A stretch of 10,772 bases of DNA, from contig QZKK01000260.1 in NCBI GenBank assembly GCA_003599475.1, positions 1 to 10,772 of the forward strand. The letters are read 5' to 3'. Numbering within the stretch: the stretch's first letter is position 1; every line of letters starts with the position of its first letter. Source of the stretch: Desulfobacteraceae bacterium. Its GTDB lineage: Bacteria; Desulfobacterota; Desulfobacteria; Desulfobacterales; SURF-15. This document shows, piece by piece, positions 1 through 6,298 of this stretch. Both the position numbers and the translations under genes were made by a program. The notes beneath the pieces were generated by a model. It searched no databases, was not told the origin of the DNA, and was given only the letters and a program-made list of their open reading frames with translations.

Positions 1-70
1 TCATCGTGCAGGTGCTGCTGATTGCCGTCGCTGTGTTCCCCGCCGCCGTCTCCGTCTCGCGCGCCGTTGA
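1..70 (+). other. Unresolved 5' region of cheR (damaged or low-quality sequence)
   Basis: A CheR reading frame runs into this stretch from the right, but a TGA stop at 68-70 closes that frame directly before residues that still look like CheR. The N-terminal helical domain of CheR should lie here. None of the three plus-strand frames gives a convincing version of it. The frame starting at position 3 stays open through this stretch and reads Arg-Ala-Val-Asp-Ala just before the junction at about 72-74. That would fit a single missing base there, but the residues further upstream are Val/Ala rich and not CheR-like. The bases are rich in CCG/GTC-type triplets. Sequence error near a contig end, a frameshift, or a true rearrangement are all possible. 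Confidence 0.4.
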
Positions 71-832
71 TGCAAGGCCTACCTGCTGGAGTCGCGTCTG
101 GCCGGGCTGCTCAAGGAAAACCGGTGTACTTCCTTCATGGATCTCTATCGATTGACATCGGGGGATGCGGGGAAAACCTTCGAACGGAAGATCATCGACG
201 CCATAACGACCAATGAGACGCTTTTTTTCCGGGATAAGGGCCCCTTTGACCTGTTGCGCTACAAAATCATTCCCGAGCTCATCGACCGCAGAAGGGCGTC
301 ACGCGCCGGTAAATCCGCGATCCCCATCCGAGTATGGTCTGCGGGATGCTCGACGGGACAAGAGATATACAGCATCGCCATGGTTTTAAAAGAGTCCCTG
401 CCGGATATTTCAAGATTCGACCTCCGGCTGATCGGCACCGACATTTCCGATGCCGCCGTCACGGCCGCAAGCTACGGGCAGTACAATCAGTTTGAAATCG
501 ACCGTGGTACGACTCAAGATATCCTGAGAAAATATTTTGTGCCGATCGGAAATGGCTGGCGGATCAAAGATGAAATCAGGGCAATGGCAAGTTTTAAACG
601 TATGAACCTGATGCAACCGTTCAATGGAATTGGAAAATTCGATATCGTCTTTTGCCGGAACGTGTGCATTTACTTCGGTCAGAACGATCGAAAAGCCCTT
701 TTCGACCGGATCGGCGACGTACTGGAAAAAGATGGATATCTGATTATCGGATCGACCGAGACCCTGATGGGGATCAGCTCGAGATTCCGGTCCCAGAGGC
801 ATTTGAAGACAATATTTTACCAGCCGGCCTGA
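71..832 (+). CDS. cheR: CheR chemotaxis protein methyltransferase, 5' end truncated or frameshifted
   Basis: CheR transfers methyl groups from S-adenosylmethionine to glutamates of methyl-accepting chemotaxis receptors, giving sensory adaptation. The frame after the stop at 68-70 begins with KAYLLESRL, typical of the end of the CheR N-terminal helical domain, so the first in-frame ATG (137) is inside the gene and is probably not the native start. Numbering from that ATG, TTNETLFFRD (24-33) is the conserved family signature, VWSAGCSTGQE (66-76) is the SAM-binding glycine-rich loop, IGTDIS (99-104) is the acidic strand-2 motif, and FCRNVCIYF (172-180) matches the usual NV(L/M)IYF motif. The C-terminus is complete. 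About 50 N-terminal residues seem to be missing or out of frame. The next gene is cheZ, 57 bp downstream of the stop on the same strand, probably cotranscribed. Family assignment is very secure; whether the gene is intact is not. Confidence 0.88.
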   Translation, partial: CKAYLLESRLAGLLKENRCTSFMDLYRLTSGDAGKTFERKIIDAITTNETLFFRDKGPFDLLRYKIIPELIDRRRASRAGKSAIPIRVWSAGCSTGQEIYSIAMVLKESLPDISRFDLRLIGTDISDAAVTAASYGQYNQFEIDRGTTQDILRKYFVPIGNGWRIKDEIRAMASFKRMNLMQPFNGIGKFDIVFCRNVCIYFGQNDRKALFDRIGDVLEKDGYLIIGSTETLMGISSRFRSQRHLKTIFYQPA

Positions 833-876
833 AGCCGAATTGCAGCAGGTCGAGCCGATCGTGGACAGATGCGCAC

Positions 877-882
877 AAGGAG
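877..882 (+). promoter_or_regulatory. Ribosome binding site deciding the cheZ start
   Basis: AAGGAG lies 7 nt before the ATG at 890. It selects that ATG over the in-frame ATG at 869, which is seven codons upstream and has no comparable Shine-Dalgarno sequence. Confidence 0.75.
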
Positions 883-889
883 AACCAGA

Positions 890-1609
890 ATGAAACGAGG
901 ACAAGCTGCACCGGCAGCCATTGAAGTGGAATCGGAACTGGGGCCGCAGAATCGCCATATCTCGCTGGATGACGTACAGGAGATCGCCGAAAAGCTGGAG
1001 CGCTTTCAATTCCTGGAATCGCTGACCAAGGAGTTTACCGGTAAAATCAAGGATATTGCAAACGAACTGATCGAATTCAGGAGGGATCTTCAGAGGAAAC
1101 TCGAACCGGGATTTGTCGAAATGGCCTCAAAAGAGATCCCGGAGGCAAGCAACCAGTTGGAGGGAATCAACGAGACCCTGGAAAAAAGCACAATGAAGAT
1201 CATGGATATCAATGACGCCCAGATGGAGGCCTCCGGGGCGCAAATCGCGTACTTAAAATCGATCTTATCGGGAAGCCACGATACGGGCGATCCCCTGCAG
1301 AAGCAGTTGGAGGTATTGGAAAGCATTCACGGCCTCTCGCTTTCCATGCTGGAGCCCCTCAGTTTTCAGGATCTTGTCGGGCAGCGCATTCAGCGGATCA
1401 TCCAACTGGTAAAGTCGATGGAGATGCGGATCGAAGACCTGATCATCTCCTGCGGCATCAAGCTGCAAAAACACAAGGAAAATCCCAGAAAAACTTACGA
1501 TCAATTGAAGAAGGATGTTGAAAATTTCAAGATAGAGCTCAAGGGGCCGCAACGCGAAGGAGAGGGACTGGGCCAAGCCGATATCGACGCCCTGCTCAAT
1601 TCCATGTAA
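890..1609 (+). CDS. cheZ: CheZ protein phosphatase of CheY-P
   Basis: CheZ dephosphorylates CheY-P and so ends the motor-switching signal. The 239-residue product is almost wholly helical, as expected for the long four-helix-bundle dimer. SFQDLVGQRIQRI (158-170) is the active-site segment. By alignment with E. coli CheZ, Asp161 and Gln165 correspond to the catalytic Asp143/Gln147 pair with the same four-residue spacing. After a charged, flexible linker the protein ends in GQADIDALLNSM. This is the C-terminal helix expected to dock on CheY, and it resembles the N-terminal CheY-P-binding motif of FliM. The length is slightly above the E. coli protein (214 residues). The start at 890 is chosen by the Shine-Dalgarno sequence at 877-882. 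The gene lies between cheR and cheY on the same strand, which fits its role. Confidence 0.93.
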   Translation: MKRGQAAPAAIEVESELGPQNRHISLDDVQEIAEKLERFQFLESLTKEFTGKIKDIANELIEFRRDLQRKLEPGFVEMASKEIPEASNQLEGINETLEKSTMKIMDINDAQMEASGAQIAYLKSILSGSHDTGDPLQKQLEVLESIHGLSLSMLEPLSFQDLVGQRIQRIIQLVKSMEMRIEDLIISCGIKLQKHKENPRKTYDQLKKDVENFKIELKGPQREGEGLGQADIDALLNSM

Positions 1610-1697
1610 GTGCAATGGAGAAATCTCCTGTTGCGCGGGGAGAGGAGGGAATCGGCTCTGCCTGATGATAAATGTCTATATCTGTCTAACAAACATT

Positions 1698-1704
1698 GGG
1701 AGGA
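1698..1704 (+). promoter_or_regulatory. Ribosome binding site deciding the cheY start
   Basis: GGGAGGA lies 9 nt before the ATG at 1714. It supports that start over the in-frame TTG at 1696, which overlaps the Shine-Dalgarno sequence itself. Confidence 0.7.
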
Positions 1705-1713
1705 TGGTTGGAG

Positions 1714-2097
1714 ATGGCTCTGGATACATCGATCAAGGTTTTGGTAGTGGACGATTTTGCGACGATGCGCCGCATCGTAAAAGGAGTGCTGAAGCAGATC
1801 GGATTTGCAAAAATCGTGGAAGCAACCGATGGGTGCGAAGCCCTGGATGTCCTGAAGAAAGAAAACTCATTCGGCTTGATCATTTCCGACTGGAACATGC
1901 CAAACATGACCGGGCTGGATCTGCTGAAAGCGGTAAGGGGAGACAATACGCTCAAGTCGATCCCCTTCATCATGGTCACCGCGGAGGGAATGAAGGAAAA
2001 TGTGGTCGAAGCGGTAAAAGCGGGGGTGACCAACTACATCGTCAAACCGTTTACCCCGGAAACCTTCAGCGACAAACTGCAGGCGGTCTTGAGTTGA
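1714..2097 (+). CDS. cheY: CheY chemotaxis response regulator
   Basis: This single-domain receiver protein of 127 residues is phosphorylated by CheA and then binds FliM at the flagellar switch. All functional residues are visible: the acidic pair Asp13/Asp14 in VLVVDDF, the phospho-acceptor Asp59 in SDWNMPNMTG, Thr89 in MVTAE, the gating Tyr108 and the invariant Lys111 in YIVKPF. The FATMRRIVKG and SDWNMPNM segments are nearly identical to E. coli CheY, so this is a motor CheY and not a generic receiver. There is no output domain. A gap of 104 bp separates it from cheZ. I found no convincing sigma70, sigma28 or sigma54 promoter in that gap, so cotranscription with cheR-cheZ is likely. The gene converges on xth only 19 bp away, and no clear terminator is visible between them. 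Confidence 0.95.
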   Translation: MALDTSIKVLVVDDFATMRRIVKGVLKQIGFAKIVEATDGCEALDVLKKENSFGLIISDWNMPNMTGLDLLKAVRGDNTLKSIPFIMVTAEGMKENVVEAVKAGVTNYIVKPFTPETFSDKLQAVLS

Positions 2098-2116
2098 CAA
2101 CAGGAGCTTCACGGCT

Positions 2117-2884
2117 TCATTCCGAGGGCCGGCCGCTTTCGGAGAACTCGGCCATGACAGGCGCATGGTCGCTTGTACCGATTTCGGTCAAAACGTTGCA
2201 GGAAGCGATGCGTTGAAACAGCGACCGGCTGGCAAGGACGTAGTCGAGGCGCCAGCCGATGTTTCGCTGGCGCAGGTTGCGCCAGGGCGCCCACCAGGTG
2301 AACAGGCGGTCATTGGTGGGATCCAGCGCCCGGCTAACATCGACGAGCCCTCGGGCGATGATCCGCTCCAGAAGGACCCTTTCCTCCGGAAGCTGCCCGA
2401 TAGCCTTCGGCTTCCTTTCTTTCGGATGGACATCGATTTCTGCACGTGCAACGTTCAGATCACCGCACAACACGAGCGAAGAACCGCTCGCCTGGAACTC
2501 CGCTGCGAACTGTTCGAGCGACTCGAGGAAGCGCATCTTCGCGGCAAAGTCCTTGCCTCCGTTCGGAACATAGACCGAAGCAACCGTTATCTCACCAATC
2601 CGAAAGCTTGCGATCCGGTTCTCGAAGTCGAACGAAGGGTGGGAGCACGTCGGTTTGGCAGGACAGACATCCTTTCGGATGTGGAGACCCACACCGGAGT
2701 AGCCCTTCCCTCCATGCCAATAGCACCAGTAGTCCTCCAGTTCGATGCCGCTGGCGGGCACCTGCTCAGGTGTAGCCTTGATCTCCTGAAGGCAGACGAT
2801 ATCCGGCCGGTCGCGTGCGATCCATTCGCACAATTGCGCGTACCGGGCACGGACTCCATTCAGGTTCCAGGTTGCAATTTTCAT
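2117..2884 (-). CDS. xth: Exodeoxyribonuclease III (AP endonuclease, ExoIII family)
   Basis: This is a DNA repair nuclease of the exonuclease-endonuclease-phosphatase fold that cuts at abasic sites and trims 3' ends in base excision repair. The 255-residue product begins MKIATWNLNGVR, with the metal-site Asn7. It continues with Glu34 in LQEIK, Tyr105 in YVPNGG, Asp142 and Asn144 in GDLNVA, Asp214 in WRLDYVL, and the catalytic Asp239-His240 pair in SDHAPV. Every catalytic residue of the family is present and the length is normal, so it should be active. The ATG at 2884 starts directly at the conserved N-terminus; the Shine-Dalgarno is weak (GGGG adjacent). A good promoter lies about 45 bp upstream. 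It is not functionally related to either neighbour. The E. coli name is xthA; the family is also annotated as exoA. Confidence 0.95.
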   Translation of the reverse strand: MKIATWNLNGVRARYAQLCEWIARDRPDIVCLQEIKATPEQVPASGIELEDYWCYWHGGKGYSGVGLHIRKDVCPAKPTCSHPSFDFENRIASFRIGEITVASVYVPNGGKDFAAKMRFLESLEQFAAEFQASGSSLVLCGDLNVARAEIDVHPKERKPKAIGQLPEERVLLERIIARGLVDVSRALDPTNDRLFTWWAPWRNLRQRNIGWRLDYVLASRSLFQRIASCNVLTEIGTSDHAPVMAEFSESGRPSE

Positions 2885-2928
2885 CCCCGTTCATCCCGTC
2901 CAAATCCAGGTCCAGTTTTCATTTCCCG

Positions 2929-2957
2929 ATATTAGCATTCCGAACCGGTTATTTCAA
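2929..2957 (-). promoter_or_regulatory. Sigma70-type promoter of xth
   Basis: On the minus strand TTGAAA (2957-2952) and TAATAT (2934-2929) are separated by exactly 17 bp. The -35 matches the consensus at five of six positions and the -10 is close to it. The element lies 45 bp before the xth start, which gives a leader of roughly 35-40 nt. This suggests xth does not depend on read-through from the efflux operon. Confidence 0.6.
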
Positions 2958-2970
2958 AGTCCATTTGCCG

Positions 2971-3027
2971 ACCACGAAAGACACGAAAAGGCTCGATCAG
3001 GGAAAGTAACCGTTCAGGGGTTCAGGG
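2971..3027. repeat. Short intergenic repeat remnants
   Basis: Positions 2971-2990 read ACCACGAAAGACACGAAAAG, which contains the unit CACGAAA twice, 9 bp apart. Positions 3012-3027 are a perfect tandem of the 8-mer GTTCAGGG. From general knowledge, both resemble short repetitive strings scattered in intergenic regions of many environmental proteobacterial genomes. No coding frame or transposase is associated with them. That they are decayed copies of dispersed repeats is inference. Confidence 0.4.
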
Positions 3028-3038
3028 TCGAAGCAGAA

Positions 3039-3063
3039 TCAAGGCATAGAGGGAAAGCCTTGG
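3039..3063 (-). terminator. Weak hairpin downstream of the efflux operon
   Basis: An inverted repeat pairs 3039-3045 (TCAAGGC) with 3057-3063 (GCCTTGG), six Watson-Crick pairs plus one wobble, around an 11-nt loop. It lies 19 bp after the permease stop on the minus strand, a position that suits transcript termination or 3'-end protection. No U-run follows, so a classical intrinsic terminator is doubtful. Confidence 0.25.
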
Positions 3064-3081
3064 TACCATTGCCGCTTCGCT

Positions 3082-4287
3082 CTACTCATGGCGTAACGCA
3101 TCGATCGGGTCCAGTCGGGCGGCTTTGAGTGCCGGGAAGTAGCCGAAGACCACACCCACTGCAGCCGAGAACAGGAAGGCGACGACGACGATTCCTGCAT
3201 TGAAAACGAAGGGGACCCGCAAAACACCGGAAAGCAGGACGGATGCGGCAAGTGAAAGCACGATGCCGAGCAAGCCGCCGAAGGAGGAAAGTACCACCGC
3301 CTCGACCAGAAATTGCATGAGCACCTCCCGCTCGAGCGCACCGATGGCAAGCCGGATTCCGATCTCGCGGGTGCGTTCGGTCACGGACACGAGCATGATG
3401 TTCATGATGCCGATTCCTCCGACGAGCAGACTTACGGCGGCAACCGCACTGAGGAGAGCCGTAAGGAGCTGTGTGGTCCCGGTCAGCATCCTGGAGATCT
3501 CCTTCATGTCCATGACATTGAAGTTGTCGTCATCGCTTGGGGATAGATGACGCCTCTCCCGCAACAACAACCGAATCTCGCGCTGGGCCTTCTCGGTGGA
3601 GGCGCCCTGCCGGACCGAGACTTGAAAGAGGCCGACATCCTGATTGCCGGAAATGCGCCGTTGATGGGTGCGAAGCGGAATGACGACGATATCGTCCTGG
3701 TCCATCCCCATCGTATTCTGCCCCTTGGCTTGAAGGATGCCGATCACCTGAAACGAGAGTTTTTCGAGGCGGATTTTTTCTCCTGCAGAACCTTGACCGC
3801 CGAACAGCTTCCTGACCACGGTCTCTCCCACGACGCATACGGCAGCCCCTGCGCGCAGTTCACTTTCGCTGAACTGCCGGCCCGTCCGAATGGATCGGTT
3901 CGTGACCGTGAAATACTGATTGTCGGTTCCTGTGACCGTGGTCGACCAGTTTTGATTGCCGAATACGGCCTGGAGGCCCTTCGAAGAGACCGGAGCCACT
4001 GCGGCAATCGAGCCGACCTCCCTGAGAATCGCCTCTCCGTCGCTCACCTTGAACAAGACGGTGTCTGAAGACTGACCCGGGCCGAGCCTTTTCCCTGGAC
4101 TGACCATGAGCAGGTTGCTTCCCATGCTTGCGATCTGGTCCTGGACCTGGGCAGTGGCGCCCCCTCCGATCGTGACCATGGTGATGACCGCCCCCACACC
4201 GATGACGATCCCCAGCATGGTCAGGACCGAGCGCATGACATTTCGCTTGATTTCACGCAAGGCCAGTAGAATCGTGTTCCACAGCAT
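3082..4287 (-). CDS. MacB/FtsX-type ABC transporter permease
   Basis: This 401-residue inner-membrane subunit belongs to a MacB-class (type VII) ABC system, which couples cytoplasmic ATP hydrolysis to movements in the periplasm (mechanotransmission) instead of passing substrate through its own membrane channel. It shows the family layout. One N-terminal membrane helix at about 20-41 is followed by a long periplasmic domain of about 230 residues (MacB_PCD type). Three C-terminal helices follow at about 274-300, 328-355 and 363-388 (FtsX domain). The ending PALKAARLDPIDALRHE is diagnostic of MacB permeases. In E. coli MacB the ATPase is fused to this part; here it is a separate gene. The start codon overlaps the ATPase stop by one base (TGATG), which implies translational coupling. 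It is the last gene of the operon. Substrate is unknown; in this family peptides, macrolides, siderophores and lipopeptides are all possible. Confidence 0.92.
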   Translation of the reverse strand: MLWNTILLALREIKRNVMRSVLTMLGIVIGVGAVITMVTIGGGATAQVQDQIASMGSNLLMVSPGKRLGPGQSSDTVLFKVSDGEAILREVGSIAAVAPVSSKGLQAVFGNQNWSTTVTGTDNQYFTVTNRSIRTGRQFSESELRAGAAVCVVGETVVRKLFGGQGSAGEKIRLEKLSFQVIGILQAKGQNTMGMDQDDIVVIPLRTHQRRISGNQDVGLFQVSVRQGASTEKAQREIRLLLRERRHLSPSDDDNFNVMDMKEISRMLTGTTQLLTALLSAVAAVSLLVGGIGIMNIMLVSVTERTREIGIRLAIGALEREVLMQFLVEAVVLSSFGGLLGIVLSLAASVLLSGVLRVPFVFNAGIVVVAFLFSAAVGVVFGYFPALKAARLDPIDALRHE

Positions 4288-5009
4288 CAGCTTGCCCTCC
4301 CGTTTCGTTCATCCGAGTCGACCAGGCCGTCTAAAAACCGGACGGTGCGCTTGGCATATTCGGCCATATCCGGTTCGTGAGTGACCATGACGATGGTGAT
4401 TCCCTGGTCGCGATTTAGACCGGTGAGAAGCTTCATGATTTCACGGCTTCGGGCCGTATCCAGGTTCCCCGTGGGCTCGTCCGCAAACAGCACGGCGGGG
4501 TCTGTCACGATCGCACGGGCAATGGCGACCCGCTGCTGCTGACCTCCCGAGAGCTCACCGGGCGTGTGGGATTTCCATTCTTTAAGACCCACTCTCTCCA
4601 GCGCCTCGAGGGCTTGCGCCCGCCGCGGGCCGGCTTTTACACCGCGGTAAATCAAGGGGAGCTCGACATTTTCCAGCGCCGAGGTCCGGCTCAACAGGTT
4701 AAAGCCCTGAAAGACAAAACCGAGATAGAACCGGCGCAGCCGTGCGTGCTGGTTTCGGGTGAGCTCCCCCACGTCAATTCCTTTGAACCTGTAAGTCCCT
4801 GCACTTGGCGTATCGAGACAGCCGAGGATGTTCATGCAGGTCGACTTGCCTGAACCGCTGGGTCCCATCACCGCCACGAACTCGCCCTCGTCGATTCGAA
4901 GATCGATTCCGCGCAGTGCATGCACGGCCGCCTGTCCGGTGCCGTAGACTTTGGTCATGCGGTGCAGCTCGATCAGGGGTTTGTTATCCGTATCGGCAAT
5001 CATGCTCAT
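4287..5009 (-). CDS. MacB-type ABC transporter ATP-binding protein
   Basis: This 240-residue cytoplasmic ATPase of the MacB/LolD/FtsE class powers the adjacent permease. Motifs in order: Walker A GPSGSGKST (49-57), Q-loop Gln101, ABC signature LSGGQQQR (153-160), Walker B with catalytic Glu in VLFADEPTG (173-181), D-loop NLD (182-184), and switch His211 in VTHEP. All are intact. Its start overlaps the adaptor stop by 4 nt (ATGA). A second in-frame ATG at 5003 sits at better spacing from the G-run at 5010-5015, so the true start may be two codons later. The gene ends in a one-base overlap with the permease. LolD and FtsE were considered as alternatives. The neighbouring adaptor and outer-membrane channel argue for a MacAB-TolC-like exporter. 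Confidence 0.93.
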   Translation of the reverse strand: MSMIADTDNKPLIELHRMTKVYGTGQAAVHALRGIDLRIDEGEFVAVMGPSGSGKSTCMNILGCLDTPSAGTYRFKGIDVGELTRNQHARLRRFYLGFVFQGFNLLSRTSALENVELPLIYRGVKAGPRRAQALEALERVGLKEWKSHTPGELSGGQQQRVAIARAIVTDPAVLFADEPTGNLDTARSREIMKLLTGLNRDQGITIVMVTHEPDMAEYAKRTVRFLDGLVDSDERNGRAS

Positions 5010-6298
5010 CCCCCCGCACCGGCAGTATCGACCACCAGTGCCGTTCCAGGCGTAATGTCGCCATTCACAACCTCGGTCATACTTCCATCGGTCGATCCTA
5101 CGGTGACAGGGATGGCTGTGAGCTGTCCATCCTTTAATGTCCAGACGCTCTGCTTCTTTTTGCTGGTGGAAATGTCCTGGCTTTGTTTGGCGGCAGAGCC
5201 TGGCGGCCGCGGAAGCAGGGAGCCGACAAGCCCCGTGGAAGCCTTTTTTTCTTCCTGTACCGTAGGGGTAAAGCGCAGCGCGGCGCTGGGGATGAGGACG
5301 GCGTTTTCCACCTTCTTTACCGTGATGTCCGCGGTTGCCGTCATTCCCGGCCGGAGAGAGAGATCGGAATTTTCGACCTTCAGCACGGTTTCGTAGGTCA
5401 CGACTCCCGACGTCGTTGAAGGGCCGTAATGGGCGCGTGTGATCCGGGCCTCGAAGATTCGATTCGGATAGGCGGCAACGCTGAAGCCGGCTTTCAGGCC
5501 TTCCTGCACTTTACCGATATCGGCCTCATCGACGTTTACATGCAGCTCCATCCGGGTCAGGTCCTCGGCCAGGGTAAAGAGCACCGGCGCTGTAAAGGAG
5601 GCGGCCACGGTTTGCCCGGGCTCTATGCTTCGGGTGAGGACGATGCCGTTAATGGGAGATCGGATGATCGATTTCGAGAGGTCCGTCTCGTTGACTTCGA
5701 GGGTTGCCTGAGCCTGGGAGACTGCTGCCTTGGCGGCAGTCTCATCTGCCTTGGCCCGCTCGAAAGCCGCTTCTGCGGCGTCGAGATCCGTCTGTGAGGG
5801 AACCTTGTTGTTGCTCACTTCCCGGACCTTTCGAAGCTGGGCGAATTTGGCGCGCGTTTCGCGGACGGTCGCCTGGGCCTGCAAGACCTTCGCCTTTGCC
5901 GAATCCAGTGCCGCTTTGGATTGCGTTACCTGGGCCGAAAGCTTCGAGGTGTCGAGCTTTGCCAGAGTCTGGCCGACTTTGACCCTGTCGTTGTAATCCA
6001 CTTCAACGCTCTTGACGATGCCCGACAATTCGCTGCCCACGTCGACCTCGTTGGTTGGCTGCAACGTGCCTGTAGCCGTCACGATGACGGTAAGGTTCCC
6101 ACGCTGAGCTTCCTGGGTTTTATACCGGGTTTTGTCGGACGGATCCGCCGTCACGCCCCAGATCTTTGCCGTTGTCACGGCCACGATCATCAGGGCGGCG
6201 ACGATAAGCCACCGTTTCATCCGTTTCCTGAGTCCGGGTGACGGATCGATCTCCAGAGCTTTGGAAATATCGGATTCCCGGCTAATCTTCGATTTCAT
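5006..6298 (-). CDS. MacA-like periplasmic adaptor (HlyD/RND membrane fusion protein)
   Basis: The 430-residue adaptor bridges the inner-membrane transporter and the outer-membrane channel. A cytoplasmic N-terminus of about 28 residues precedes one membrane anchor (29-47). The first half of the barrel-sandwich (lipoyl-like) domain follows at about 65-115. Next is an Ala/Lys/Gln-rich helical hairpin (about 115-206), then the second lipoyl half with SIIRSPINGIVL near 209-221, and then beta-barrel and membrane-proximal domains (GVVTYETVLKVEN is MacA-like). A basic, Ser/Pro-rich insert of about 38 residues (345-382) interrupts the C-terminal domain and is longer than I would expect. The ATG at 6298 is chosen because it overlaps the upstream channel gene stop (ATGA) and has GGAG 7 nt upstream. 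The frame is open to 6355, but that extension lies within the channel gene. Overlaps on both sides imply coupled synthesis. Confidence 0.92.
   Translation of the reverse strand: MKSKISRESDISKALEIDPSPGLRKRMKRWLIVAALMIVAVTTAKIWGVTADPSDKTRYKTQEAQRGNLTVIVTATGTLQPTNEVDVGSELSGIVKSVEVDYNDRVKVGQTLAKLDTSKLSAQVTQSKAALDSAKAKVLQAQATVRETRAKFAQLRKVREVSNNKVPSQTDLDAAEAAFERAKADETAAKAAVSQAQATLEVNETDLSKSIIRSPINGIVLTRSIEPGQTVAASFTAPVLFTLAEDLTRMELHVNVDEADIGKVQEGLKAGFSVAAYPNRIFEARITRAHYGPSTTSGVVTYETVLKVENSDLSLRPGMTATADITVKKVENAVLIPSAALRFTPTVQEEKKASTGLVGSLLPRPPGSAAKQSQDISTSKKKQSVWTLKDGQLTAIPVTVGSTDGSMTEVVNGDITPGTALVVDTAGAGG

Noticed and set aside
410..1009. Open frame of 199 codons on the minus strand across cheR and the start of cheZ
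   Set aside because: It is antisense to a clearly recognised CheR domain, has no family resemblance and no Shine-Dalgarno; it is a by-product of codon use.
1617..1643. Small GGAGA/TCTCC inverted repeats between cheZ and cheY as a terminator
   Set aside because: The stems are about 5 bp with unsuitable loops and no U-run; the competing pairings look like chance in purine-rich DNA.
2165..2935. Open frame of 256 codons on the plus strand over xth
   Set aside because: The opposite strand encodes a complete ExoIII with all catalytic residues; the plus-strand product shows no domain.
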